DNA of 64,000 bases from Cenococcum geophilum 1.58 (GCA_001692895.1 KV748264.1:186001-250000), one strand, 5' to 3'; numbered from the stretch's first letter, positions 11,019-22,444 are shown. Numbers and translations: made by a program. The notes: generated by a model not told the origin, from the sequence alone.

Positions 11019-11621
11019 GCCGCCACTAATCATACCCCCTAAATGATATACGTACACCCCTGCCTTATTTAGTTTAGATGCTTCCTTATAAGTTCTACGA
11101 CCGCAATACCACGATTAAGTCTTAAGTACAAGTAGTAGAGTCTAAATTAGATTTAGAACGCTAAAAGAGCGATTAATTAGATTACGTAGTGCTTTATAAG
11201 GCGTCGCGCGAACTAATTTAGGTGCTACTACCTCTGCTTAATATCTATAAGCTACCTCCGCGCCTACGCGCGCCTACAGCCGGTAGGAGTCTAGCTGGTA
11301 TTTCAATTAAATACTGTTGGTAGGGGGGTACCTGGGCAGTCTCTTTGAGCTCAGCAACGTGCACGTGATAGGTCACGTGACAACGCGTGGGCCATTTTGT
11401 AGATATCTTCTCAAGGCTATCGAGCCCCTTAGATTCTTCCTCATAGAGCATTAATGTATCATTTCCAACAGCCTGCTCAGGGTCTGACAAATACTAAGGG
11501 CTCTCTACGAGTAAATCTATTAATGTAATTAGTAATTATAGAGCTAGTTACAGAGCTAAGTTCTAACTTAATGAGGAAGCGTCCAAACCAAATGAGGTAG
11601 GGGTGTATGATTAGTGGCGGC
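11019..11621. mobile_element. 603-bp TIR element, non-autonomous
   Basis: The ends GCCGCCACTAATCATA (11019) and its reverse complement (ending 11621) match perfectly. The inverted similarity continues inward through CACCCCTGCCTTATTT / CACCCCTACCTCATTT and GATGCTTCCTTATAAG / GACGCTTCCTCATTAAG, making TIRs of roughly 75 bp with mostly transition differences. The left end carries an extra ~16 bp inside the TIR. The interior is AT-rich and non-coding. It lies between mndA and PPG1. No clean target duplication is visible. Confidence 0.8.
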
Positions 11622-12254
11622 TAAAAAAAAGACAAAAAAGAAGATTTGTGTCAGTTGATAAATCTGACCGCAACATCCATCCCGACCTTAGAAAGAGTAT
11701 TCCAGCGCCGCCATCCAATGGTGAGATCGCGTCTGCAGAATTGCTTCCCTCAACAATAGATCTCATTGCTTAGGCCTGACCAGCATCGTGTGTTACCAGC
11801 ACGAGTGGAACGAGCACCACTGGATTCGTACCGGGCTCTCGCTAAAGTATGGAAAGGGATAAACATTGCGGATTTTGATACACCTTCCGACCTTAGACCC
11901 ATTACAGGTGCCGTCAGGAAAAATTATTTATAATATATACTCGTAGCAGCTAACCAAGCCAAACATTCAATTTTGCCTTCCCCTAGTTTGACAATGGAGC
12001 GAAATCTGTGGCATGTGTATTTATCAGCCACTATTCATACAATTGAAACGTGCGAAACTATTGTACAATGCCGTAAACCCAGATCGCGCCAGAACTCATA
12101 ATATGCAATCGTGTGTGTATCCGTAGATAGCCATCCCCCAAATAAAAAGCATCAACACCTTCCCGCCTGCCTTGAAGCCTCGTCTGGCTCGCCTCTATCA
12201 CACTAAGATACCCATTCAGAACGTGGACCCAAGATACGTATGCTATGCACATCA
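11622..12254. other. Intergenic, 3' side of PPG1
   Basis: No ORF or RNA gene recognised. This should include the 3' UTR of PPG1. Confidence 0.5.
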
Positions 12255-13835
12255 TTATAAGAAGTATTCACCACGCGTGCCTCGACCTGCCGGTACTGCT
12301 CGGCGATGGTCTGGCACAGCGCTGAATATAGTAAATTTCGGATTAAGATCCTCTTGCAGACTCATAATCGAAGCTACATTCCCACAGCGGTAGCAGTAGT
12401 TGGGTGCTGACCACACTGTAACAACATCCTTGTCTTTGAAGTGATACTGTTGGCCTGATTAGGGGGATTCTTCAAAGCGAAGTTGTGCGAACGACTTGCC
12501 TTGTATCCTTCGTTCACAAGCTGATGAGCTCGCGCAATTAGCTGAAGGCCGTTTACATGGTTAAACTACGTGAGATCTGATTAGCTCGGAAAGCATTAAA
12601 TATAGTGTAAACCACTCACTTCCGAAGATACCTTGTCCCCGAATAGCCAACCAGCACCTCGCGGTGACACCGCCCAAGTATCAACGTCCTCCGGATCACT
12701 CCAAACAAGGTCACAGAATGCGCCTTCATGAGGTATCTCTTGCGCTCTTGCGACCACCCGTATCTGATCCAATGTCCTAATTTCAGGGCTTAACCCGCCA
12801 TGTACGCAGAGTACCTTGCCGTCCACAATAGCAGCTAGCGCCAAAAAGTCGAAGACTTGACAACAAGCCTTCCATACTGACGCATTGCCATATTTAGTCT
12901 GGCATTCTTCATAAAACCCATAAACCTGGGTAATCTGTCGTGATTCATGATTGCCACGAACTAGTGTAACGCGGTCGGGATATCTGAGGGCAATCAGCTC
13001 TGAGCAGGATGCTACTATGCATCAAAATAGTCTCTTAACTCACTTAGCTTTCAGACACATTAAAAGCGTAAATGTCTCCAAACTAAAATAACCCCGATCT
13101 ACGAAGTCCCCAAGAAAGACGTAATTTTGCTGACCATTGCCCCCTGATCCAGACAAGTTTCGCCTACTACCCATATCCGATTCATCGTCTGTGCTCCGCC
13201 TGCCCGTGATACTTCGGCTCCGGCCTCGCTCTTCCTCTTCCTCCTCTTCGCCCTCTTCCTCGCCCTCATTTGGACTGCTTGGCCCAGTGTAATTACTATC
13301 CGCCTGGAATCTCCTCTTCATCTTCCGCTTTGCTTTCGGGTCTGTAATCTGTGTAGGTGGTTCAATGTCTGCAGCACTGATAGTCTTTGTTGGTACAGTC
13401 GGTGGAGCGACGTGCGTATCATTGGGCATCCCGCCCGCGACCCTGAAGAGCTCAAGGAGATCATAAAATTGGCCATGGATGTCACCGCACACTGTGACAG
13501 GCGTCCGCACAGGCTGTATGTTCGATTCTGTGGGTGGGTTTTGTTAGAATTGCTATGTGGAGAACATCGGGTAGCAAACGCGGTGGAGGGGGGTAACAGT
13601 CTAGATGAGCTGCGGAGAACCGAATACCGCCTTGTGCTCACTATCAGAACAAGTACATCATGAAAGACTTACCTTCCATTAAACACTCCTTTACGATTTC
13701 ACACAATCGCTTCATGTCTGCCTCCGGCAGGTATTTGCATTGTTTTGCCGCTTCAAGCCACTCGTCTGGACCAGCGCCTTTGGACAATCGCGCTGGCCCC
13801 GGTTGGGGGACATCACTGTCCTTTGGCATGGTCAC
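12255..13835 (-). CDS. PPG1: Ser/Thr protein phosphatase, PP2A-like Ppg1 type
   Basis: Five exons (13673-13835, 13044-13527, 12620-12983, 12500-12565, 12255-12446, complement) give exactly 423 codons with stop. Metallophosphatase motifs are in order: GDIHGQ (residues 69-74), GDFVDRG (194-200), RGNHESR, then HGGLSPE, and YCYRCGN near the end. The last two Leu-containing residues (YFL end) match PP2A-like enzymes, where this tail is the carboxymethylation site. The best fit is Ppg1, linked in fungi to glycogen metabolism and STRIPAK-type signalling. Between the first two motifs, residues ~92-186 form a low-complexity insert with an E-rich run and RS-rich sequence; Ppg1 proteins of filamentous fungi carry an insert here. 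Intron 4 (12447-12499) has a GC-AG boundary (GCAAGT...ACAG), and every other donor is GT. Transcription is divergent from UPF3 across the Crypton-like pair. Confidence 0.93.
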
Positions 13836-14155
13836 AGATGGAGCTTAACTAGATATCGGATTCTGGAAACGTTGAAGGTCCGTTTCTATTTTCGTGGCAA
13901 ACGCAAGTGCTTAGCAATAGGTGTCTGTCTTGTGAATGTGAGTACAAAGATGGGCGAAGTTGCGAAACTTTTTAGTAACATCTGTCGCATAGCAGGTGAA
14001 TGGCTGAAGGCAAGTAGCGACAAGTGAGTTCAATCAGTGTAGCAGTGGGCTTGCGGGCGCATGAAGTATATTCCAGGACCCCAGCACATGAGGTGTTGGC
14101 AGCACATTTCTCCACCCGCCGCTCAATCAAGCGAAGGCGGTAAACAGCAACATCA
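13836..14155. promoter_or_regulatory. PPG1 upstream region
   Basis: About 320 bp separate the PPG1 start from the left end of the Crypton-like copy A. This should hold the 5' UTR and core promoter. No specific site is recognised. Confidence 0.4.
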
Positions 14156-17082
14156 ATAGTATGTCCACGGTTCGATTTGTATGGCTGAATCAGCCGCTGA
14201 GTCACGATTTGGCAGGCAGGAGGCCCGTGCGCTCAGCGCCATGTGGATGTTACCCCATATCCACAGTCGATCTTCGATCGCCAGCAACGCCGCAGCAACG
14301 TCGCGCTTTTAATACCCGTTAAGTGGTATACGTAGAGCTGTCTAAGGGCTCTCTGCTCGCACTAGGATGGCAAGAATTGGCTATGGGTTAATAGAGATAT
14401 TTGCGTTTTAGATTAGGCGCCGCTATTATATAAGTACCCTACTAAACTTATACTATACTAAAATAAGTCCCTAAGGGGCTATAGATAAAGGCTTTAAGAG
14501 GACTCCTTAGAAGTTAGATATATATACTATTTTAAAGCTTTTTTACCCGCTTAAAGCCGTTTATAAAGCTAATTTAGCAAGTACTATATCCGCTTCTACT
14601 ATTAATTAACCTACTATATAGCCGCTTCCTTGCTAACCCTTTAGGCCTACATAATCCGCTTAATCTCCTTAATAACCTTAAGCTATAGGGAGTACTATTA
14701 GAGCTTATTCTATTAGCTAGCCTACTATCTACTACCCTATTTAGAATCTAGCGCTACTATAAAAGGATTACCTCTAAGCCCTTTAGTCTATTTACGCTAA
14801 AGGGCCTATATAGACTTTATTATATAGCATATATAATATATAGGCGGCTACTTAGGCTTAGGCCCTTGCTATAGCTATAGCTATAGCTATAGCTATAGCG
14901 GCGCCAGCGAAGGGGAAGTTATAGCGCTTATCTAGGCTAATGTATTTTAGCTTAATTCCGTAATAAATAAAGGCGCCGGTGGACGTGCTATTGGTAGATA
15001 TACTATTAATAGGTATACTATTAGACGTAAATATATAGATACTAAAGGGACCTTAAGCTAAAAGGTAAGGCTACTAGATATAAGCAATTAAAGCTATAAA
15101 GACTACGCCTACTAGGACTTAGCTATACGGTTAAATAACGCTTATAGCTTACATACTTAGGCGTTTATAGTCTTTAGGCGGTCTATAATAGCTAGTACGG
15201 CCTAGTAGAGTATTAATAGCTAGCTAGGGCCTTCTTCCTCCTGCTATAGGTAGGCTTTAACCTTCTATATAAAGGGTAGATAGGCCTTATACTAAAAGAC
15301 TAGGTAGTTTTATATAGGGCTACTTAGGAATATTTTATAGAGGACTATTAAGTTTTATAGGATAACCTCTTAGAGATAAAATAGGAGGTTTATAGCGCTT
15401 ATAGCCGCGAGGTCATTAACCTAGCTAACTTAAGGGCTAAACTAACCCTTCTAGATGTCTAGCTCTGGCTAAATCGTTAATAGTAGTATATTAGGGGGGG
15501 CGACGCTTGCCCTATAAATCTTAAAGCAGCCTATCTACGGTAAATAGCTGGCTATTATCTATATAAACTCCTATAGTAGTAAGTTTAAGTAGTAGCTAAC
15601 TATCTACTTCTAGTTTTACCTACTAGTACGTCTAATTTAGTCTTTATTAACCCCTTTTAGCTCTACTATTTTAACGCTAGCGCTTTACCTAATATAGGTC
15701 TTTTTCTATAAAAAGACGCTAATAGCTTAGAATGCCTTAGTAACCTACTCCCGCTATAAGTTATATAAAAAGGCCGTCTTATAGTCCCTAGCGCTGCTCT
15801 TAATTAGGTGGATATTATACTATATTAACTACTTACTAAAGTCTAGAAATGGCTTGTTACTAAGGTCTTAGTAGTATAGAAGGTAGAAAGCTAGCCCGCT
15901 AAGTATATAGATAAGCGGCTTCTTATTATATAGAGCTTTAATAGTCTTAAGACGGCTATATTAGTTCTGCTTACTAGCGTATATAGTAAATATTAGGGGT
16001 ATATAGCGCGTAGGACCTTCCCCCTTAAACTTAAAGGTAAATAGGTCTAAGATCTTAGCGGAGCGCCTATTGCTGCTATAGGTAAGCATATAATGGCCTA
16101 GTAGGATATCTATAAGTATATAGAGGTAGTATTTTAGTAAGGAGTCTCCGTAGGCCTATAGCTCGCAGTAAATACTTTTAAACTTATCCTCTATATATCC
16201 ATTAAGTAGTATATCCTTACCCTTATCTATAAACTGCTTCTTTTCCTACTACGCGTCCCTCTATTATAGAACCTTTAGGTAATCTCTAATATTATCCTCC
16301 TATAGGGACTAGTGGCTATTTATCCCTATACCCTTCTATATCTAGTAGAGGTCTATTAAGGTAGTAATATAGCTATAAACTAAGCGCTAGGAGAGCCGCG
16401 TTTTATCCTAGGGCATATTATTACTAGCCTTATAGCTTTTTGCTTTTAGTAGCTGGCCTATAACCTCCTTAATAAGGAAAAGAAGTAGCTTCTCTTTTAT
16501 AATAGTATTGCCATTATAGTATTACTTCCGCTTATAAAAGGCCTAAGAAGATACGCGTTAGTTATAAGTATACTACTTTATAAAGCACCTACCTACTTAC
16601 CTTAAACTCTTTTTACTTTAGCTTATAATTTAAAAATATATTTTTAGGTCTCTTAAAATATATAAGGGTAAAAATACTCTACGCGTTAGCGCGTAGTTTA
16701 GTATTATTTATAATGTTAATCTTTACGCGACTAATTAATAGTATTTTTAAGATATATAGGACGCTGCTAGAGAAGCTGCGCCCTAAGGGGGGGTTCCTAT
16801 TTTCCTATATACGCAGATATAGACTAGGGAGGAGAGGTAAAGAAAGTATACCTACTAAATAAGTAATTTTACCGTATAAGGTAAATAAACGGGCGTATAG
16901 CTGGGCCAATAGGCTAATAGTACGCGCGTATTAGTGACTTAATTAGTAGGGGTAAAGATATTTAAAGATATTTACGGCTTAACTATAGGCTCGGCTATAG
17001 ATATCCGCGAATATTAATAGGGGTTGTATATATTATGTGCGGCTTAGCAACTAAGTAGGCGCTTAGCTAAGCTATAAATACT
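14156..17082 (-). mobile_element. Crypton-like element, copy A, RIP-eroded
   Basis: A ~2.93-kb unit starts near ATAGTATGTCCACGG and is followed directly by a second copy in the same orientation. The minus strand carries a stop-riddled coding relic (separate entry). The first ~200 bp (to ~14350) remain GC-rich, while the rest is dominated by TA dinucleotides, with copies A and B differing mostly by C/T and G/A. A (TATAGC)n tract occurs at ~14868-14899 and again in copy B. The copy termini show weak inverted similarity (GTCCACGG versus CCGTGAAC), which may be incidental because Cryptons lack TIRs. Confidence 0.8.
14400..16560 (-). pseudogene. Degenerate Ndc10_II/GCR1_C-type protein of the Crypton-like element
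   Basis: Read on the minus strand with TAG/TAA taken as mutated Q, R or W codons, the sequence follows the Ndc10_II-domain family of fungal elements. Recognisable blocks, in order, are EEKLLLFL (~16480), LLGHYILTYGG (~16070), NLFTFKFKGE (~16020), KPLI*LL then AFYLLY (~15870), SARDYKTAFLYN (~15770), VELKGVNKD (~15650), IGCFKIYRASVAPPNILLL (~15500) and PELD (~15470). These domains are related to the tyrosine-recombinase fold used by Cryptons and by Ndc10. The stretch below ~15400 should be the C-terminal GCR1_C part but is too eroded to read. Dozens of stops make it non-functional. Copy B carries the same relic, split at ~18900/21212. Confidence 0.78.
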
Positions 17083-19089
17083 AATAGTATGTCTATGGTT
17101 CAATTTATATAGCTAAATCAGCCGCTAAGTTATAATTTGGCAGGTAGGAGGCCTATACGCTTAGCGCTATATAGATATTACCCCATATCTATAGTTAATC
17201 TTTAATTGCTAGTAATGCCGTGGTAATATTACGCTCTTAATACCTATTAAGCGGTATACGTAGAGCTATCTAAGGGCTCTCTACTTATACTAGGATAGTA
17301 AAAATTAGCTATAGGTTAATAGAGATATTTACATTTTAGATTAGGCGCCGCTATTATATAAATACCCTACTAAACTTATACTATACTAAAATAAGCCCTT
17401 AAGGGGCTATAGATAAAGGCTTTAAGAGGACTTCTTAGAAGTTAGATATATATACTATTTTAAAGCCTTTTTACTTATTTAAAGCCGTTTATAAAGCTAA
17501 TCTAGTAAGCACTATATCCGCTTTTACTATTAATTAACTTATTATATAGCCGCTTCCTTGCTAATCCTTTAGGCCTATATAACCTATTTAATTTCTTTAA
17601 TAACCTTAAGCTATAGGGAGTACTATTAAAGCTTATTTTGCTAGCTAGCCCGCTATTTACTACCCTATTTAGAATTTAGCGCTACTATAAAAGAATTACC
17701 TCTAAGCCCTTTAGTCTACTTGCGCTAAAGGGCCTATATAAACTTTACTATATAGCATATATAATATACAGGCGGCTACTTAGGCGGCTACTTAGGCTTA
17801 GGCCCTTACTATAGCTATAGCTATAGCTATAGCTATAGCGGCGCTAGTAAAGGGGAAGCTATAGCGCTTACCTAGGCCAATATATCCTAGTTTAATTCTA
17901 TAATAGATAAAGGCGCTAGTAGATATACTATTAGTAAACGTGCCGTTAGTAAGTATACTATTAGATATAAATATATAGATGCCAAAGGGACCTTAAGCTA
18001 AAAAGTAAGGCTGCTAGATATAAGTAATTAAAGCTATAAAGACTGCGCCTACTAGGACTTAGCTATATAGTTAAATAATATCTATAGCTTATATACTTAG
18101 GCGTCTATAGTCTTTAGGCGGTCTATAATAGCTAATATAGCTTAGTAGAGTATTAATAGCTAGCTAAGGCCTTCTTTCTCCTACTATAGGTAGGCTTTAA
18201 CCTTTTACGTAAAGGGTAGATAGGCCTTATATTAAAAGACTAGGTAGTTTTATATAGGGCTACTTAGGAATATCTCGTAGAGGACTATTAAGTTCTATAG
18301 GATAACCTCCTAGAGATAAAATAGGAGGTTTATAGTGCTTATAGCTATAAGGTTGTTAACCTAGCTAACTTAAGGGCTAAACTAACCCTTCTAGACGTCT
18401 AGCTCTAGCTAGATTATTAATAATAGTATATTAGGGGGGGCGACGCTTACCCTATAAATCTTAAAGCAGCCTATTTATAGTAAATAGCTAGCTATTATCT
18501 ATATAAACTCCTATAGTAGTAAGTTTAAGTAGTAGCTAACTATTTACTCCTAGTTTTACTTACTAGCGCGTTTAATATAGTCCTTACTAACCCCTTTTAG
18601 CTCCGCTATTTTAGCGCTAGCGCTTCGCCTAATATAGGTCTTCTTTTATAAAAAGACGCTAACGGCCTAAAATGCCTTAGTAACCTACTCCCGCTATAAG
18701 TTATATAAGAAGGCCATCTTATAGTCCCTAGCGCTACTCTTAATTAGGTAAATATTATACTATACTAACTACTTACTAAAGTCTAGGAATAGCTTATTAC
18801 TAAGGTCCTAGTAGTATAGGAGGTAGAAAGCTAGCCTATTAAGTATATAAATAAGCGGCTTCTTATTATATAGAGCTCTAATAGTCTTAAGGCGGTTATA
18901 CTTATTAGGAAATTTTTTTTTAGGTATATTATCGTAAGCGAAAATCGGGGTCTGCAAAACCTGCGTAAGTCGCGATTTTAGCGATTTGCAGTAACTTGCG
19001 GCGATTTGCTACAAATACATAGGCTACCTATATAAATCGCCGCAAATTGCGACTTAAGTAGACCCTAATTTTTGGCTATAATAAAAACG

Positions 19090-20165
19090 CAATAAAAATA
19101 CTATAAAGCTCTACACGAAGCTCTATATAAAGCTCTGCGTATAAAGGCTCTGTACGAGGCTCTATATAAAGCTCTATATAAGGCTNTGCACGAAGCTCTA
19201 TATAAAGCTTTGCACGAGGCTCTATACGAGGCTCTGCACGAAGCTCTATATAAAGCTTTACACGAAGCTCTATACGAAGCTTTGTACAAAGCTTTATACG
19301 AAGCTTTGCACGAAGCTTTACACGAAGCTTTACACGAAGCTCTACACGAGGCTCTGCACGAAGCTTTATACGAAGCTTTGCACGAAGCTCTACATAAAGC
19401 TTTGTACGAAGCTCTACACGAGGCTTTATACGAAGCTTTACACGAAGCTCTATACGAAGCTCTATACGAAGCTCTATACGAAGCTCTATACAAAGCTCTA
19501 TACGAAGCTTTACACGAAGCTCTACACGAAGCTCTATACGAAGCTCTATACGAAGCTCTGCATAAAGCTCTACACGAAGCTCTATACGAGGCTCTGCACG
19601 AAGCTTTACACGAAGCTCTGCACGAAGCTTTGCATAAAGCTCTACACGAAGCTCTACACGAAGCTCTACATAAAGCTCTGCACGAAGCTTTGCGCGAGGC
19701 TTTATACGAAGCTCTACACGAAGCTTTGCACAAGGCTCTGCATGAGGCTCTACACGAAGCTCTGCACGAAGCTCTGCACGAAGCTCTACACGAGGCTCTG
19801 CACGAAGCTTTACACGAAGCTCTGCACAAAGGCTTTGCACGAGGCTCTACACGAGGCTCTATACGAAGCTCTGCGTATAGAGGCTCTGTACGAGGCTCTG
19901 CACGAAGCTCTACACGAGGCTCTGCACGAAGCTCTATACGAAGCTCTGTACGAAGCTCTACACGAAGCTCTATACAAAGCTCTGTATGAAGCTTTGCGCG
20001 AGGCTCTACACGAAGCTCTATATAAAGCTTTGCATAAGGCTCTGCATGAGGCTTTACACGAAGCTTTGCACGAAGCTCTATATAAGGCTCTATACGAAGC
20101 TCTACGTATAGAGGCTCTGCACGAGGCTTTGCGCGATATACGGAGGCTCTACACGAAGCTCTGCA
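19090..20165. repeat. 12-bp minisatellite (CACGAAGCTCTG type)
   Basis: About 85-90 tandem copies of a 12-bp unit, roughly YAYRARGCTYTR, occupy ~1.07 kb. Because 12 is divisible by 3, several frames on both strands stay open for 240-260 codons with a 4-residue repeat; these are artefacts of the array. Unit variants differ almost only by C/T and G/A. One N occurs at 19186. Occasional insertions (GCGTATAGAGGCTCTG at ~19870 and ~20100) resemble the 15-bp repeat of 46380-47765. Confidence 0.9.
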
Positions 20166-20279
20166 TCGGGTCCCCGCTATATTCCCAATAGCCTCTACAC
20201 GTGCCTCTGCTAAGTGTACCCCTTATCTATATACCTAGGTAGCCACCTTATTTTTTACCCTTCTTTCCTTATATCCTCC

Positions 20280-20425
20280 CTACCTAGGGAGGCACCAGAA
20301 CGGTAGCCAGCTGAGGACCGTCGCTAGAACCAGACGACCGTCGACCGTCGCCAGAACCAGACGACCGTTAACCGTCGCCAGAACCAGACGACCGTCGACT
20401 ATCGCCAGAGCCAGACGATTACCGT
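20280..20425. repeat. ~30-bp tandem repeat
   Basis: Four imperfect copies of a unit containing CGCCAGAACCAGACGACCGT lie inside the inserted TIR element. Non-coding. Confidence 0.75.
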
Positions 20426-20539
20426 TCGAATATACAGCCAGCGAACGGCCGTAGAAAACGATTTGAATTAATATGATTAATCGATTAATCAAATTAGGCA
20501 GAGCCTTCGATCGGGCCGACCTTTCCCCCAAATTATAGA

Positions 20540-20775
20540 TAGGTAGGCATAGACAGTAGCATAGATAGGAGGCACAGACGGTAGGTATAGACGGTAGGTA
20601 TAGACAGGTAGGCATAGACAGGTAGCATAGATAGGTAGGTATAGATAGGTAGGCATAGATAGTAGGCATAGATAGGTAGGCATAGATAGTAGGTATAGAT
20701 AGTAGGCATAGGTAGGTAGGTATAAGTAGGTATAGACAGACAGATAGATAGGTAGGTAGGTAGGCAGGTAGGCAC
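20540..20775. repeat. Short-unit tandem repeat (ATAGRTAGGYATAGAT)
   Basis: Tandem variants of an ~8-13-bp motif (GGTAGGCATAGATA) run for ~235 bp, followed at ~20925-21005 by an (ATATAAA)n-like tract and subterminal TTTGCTGYRAGTTGCTR motifs. Non-coding. Confidence 0.75.
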
Positions 20776-22335
20776 TAGGCCTAGTTAGGAAATCGGTATA
20801 TAGCTAGTAGATTGTTAGGAATACCGCCAATTAATAATTTAGAGCCTTTATAAAGGGTATCCCCCTTATCTTAATTGCTTAATAAATAGCTCTACATTTT
20901 ATATAGTTATATAGGAATATAAAATATGCAAAATATAAAATGTATAAAATATGCAAAATATATAAAATATATAAAATATATAAAATATACAAAATGTGTA
21001 AAATATACAGGCTCTGCGCGTTTGCTGCGAGTTGCTATAAAATACGCAGGCTCTATATAGTTTGCTGTAAGTTACTGCAAAATACACAGGCTCTGTATAG
21101 TTTACCGTAAAATACGCAAACCGCATAAGACTATATACAACTGCCGCGACCGTACAGTTTGCCGCAAATTGCCGCAAACTGCAATAATGAGCCCAAAAAA
21201 AAATTTCCTGATGCTAGTTCTGCTTACTAGTATATATAGTAAATATTAGGGGCATATAGCGCGTAGGACTTTCCCCCTTAAACTTAAAGGTAAATAGGTT
21301 TAAGATCTTAGTAGAGCGCCTATTGCCGCCATAGGTAAGTATATAGTGGCCTAGTAGGATATCTATAAGCGTGCGGAGGTAGTATTTTAGTAAGGAGTCT
21401 CCGCGGGCTTATAACTCGCGGTAGATGCTTTTAAACTTATCCTCTATATATTTATTAAGTAGTATATCCCTACCCTTATTTATAAACTACTCCTTTTTCT
21501 ACTATACGTCCCTCCGTTATAGAACCTTTAGGTAATCCCTAATATTATCCTCCTATAGGAACTGGTGGCTATTTATCCCTATACCCTTTTATATCTAGTA
21601 GAGGTCTATTAGGGTAGTAATATAGCCGCAAACTAAGCGCTAGGAGAGCCGCGTCTTATTCTAGGGCATATTATTACTAGCCTTACGGCTTTTTACTTTT
21701 AGTAGCTGGCCTATAACCTCCTTAATAAGGAAAAGAAGTAGCTTCTCTTCTATAACGGTATCGCCGTTATAGTACTGCTTCTGCTTATAAAAGGCCTAGA
21801 AAGATACGCGTTAGTTATAAGTATACTACTCTATAAAGCACCTACCTACTTACCTTAAACTCTTTCTACTTTAGCTTATAATTTAGAGATATATTTTTAG
21901 GTCTCTTAGAACATATAAGGGTAAGAATGCTCTACGCGTTAGTATATAGTTTGGCATTATTCGCAACATTAATCTTTACGCGACTAATTAATAGCATTTT
22001 TAAGATATATAGGACGCTGCTAGAGAAGCTGCGCCCTAAGGGGGGGTTTCTATTTTCCTATATACGCAGATATAGACCGGGGAGGAGAGGTAGAGAAAGC
22101 ATACCTACCGGATAAGTGACCTTACCGCATAGGGTAAATAAACGGGCGCACGGCTGGGCCAATAGGCCAATAGTACGCGCGCATCAGCGACTTGATTAGT
22201 AGGGGTAAAGACATTCGAAGATGTCCACGGCTTGGCTGCAGGCTCGGCCGTGGACATCCGCGAATGTCGACGGGGGTCGTATGTATCACGTGCGGCTCAG
22301 CGACTGAGCGGGCGCTCAGCCGAGCCGTGAACACC

Positions 22336-22444
22336 AGAATCCAACCAGCGTCTTCTAGACCATTTATTCGATAGCGAACAAACCTTCATAACAAAGTCAC
22401 CACCCACCTCTCTCACACCCTCTGCCAACCATCCCTCGCCTACT
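22336..22444 (+). promoter_or_regulatory. UPF3 proximal upstream region
   Basis: Only ~110 bp separate the transposon end from the UPF3 start. The sequence is pyrimidine-rich (CACCACCCACCTCTCTCACACC), typical of a fungal 5' UTR/initiator region. Confidence 0.45.

Larger units (their letters stand above)
18905..21211. mobile_element. 2.3-kb non-autonomous TIR element with minisatellite cargo
   Basis: Comparison with copy A pinpoints the insertion. The ends are TTAGGAAATTTTTTTTT (left) and, inverted, TCAGGAAATTTTTTTTT (right): 17 bp with one transition. Subterminal regions repeat GCGGCAATTTGC-like motifs in both orientations. A 3-bp CTA/TTA duplication is possible but blurred by RIP in the host copy. 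There is no transposase. The interior consists of tandem repeats (separate entries). The GC-containing termini, unlike the surrounding eroded copy, indicate insertion after most RIP of the host element. Confidence 0.78.
17083..22335 (-). mobile_element. Crypton-like element, copy B, split by an insertion
   Basis: A second head-to-tail copy of the 14156-17082 unit. It is ~2.95 kb once the 2.3-kb insertion (18905-21211) is removed. Its left end is RIP-eroded, while its right end (~22080-22335) is GC-rich and apparently unmutated, including an imperfect palindrome around GATGTCCACGGC (22219) and GCCGTGGACATC (22247). Blocks of the Ndc10_II relic are readable on the minus strand at ~21250-21760. 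A 13-bp extra duplication (GGCGGCTACTTAG) occurs at ~17770. The element ends ~110 bp before the UPF3 start codon. Confidence 0.8.

Noticed and set aside
10659..11057. 132-codon minus-strand ORF
   Set aside because: Its start lies inside the TIR of a mobile element and the product shows no family features.
19076..19989. Open frames of 240-260 codons with 4-residue repeats on both strands
   Set aside because: They are produced by a 12-bp minisatellite whose unit length is divisible by three. Several frames on both strands are open at once and there is no start context or codon signal.
14156..22335. LTR retrotransposon interpretation of the direct duplication
   Set aside because: The 2.9-kb copies abut with no internal region between them, and the relic protein is Ndc10_II-like, not reverse transcriptase.
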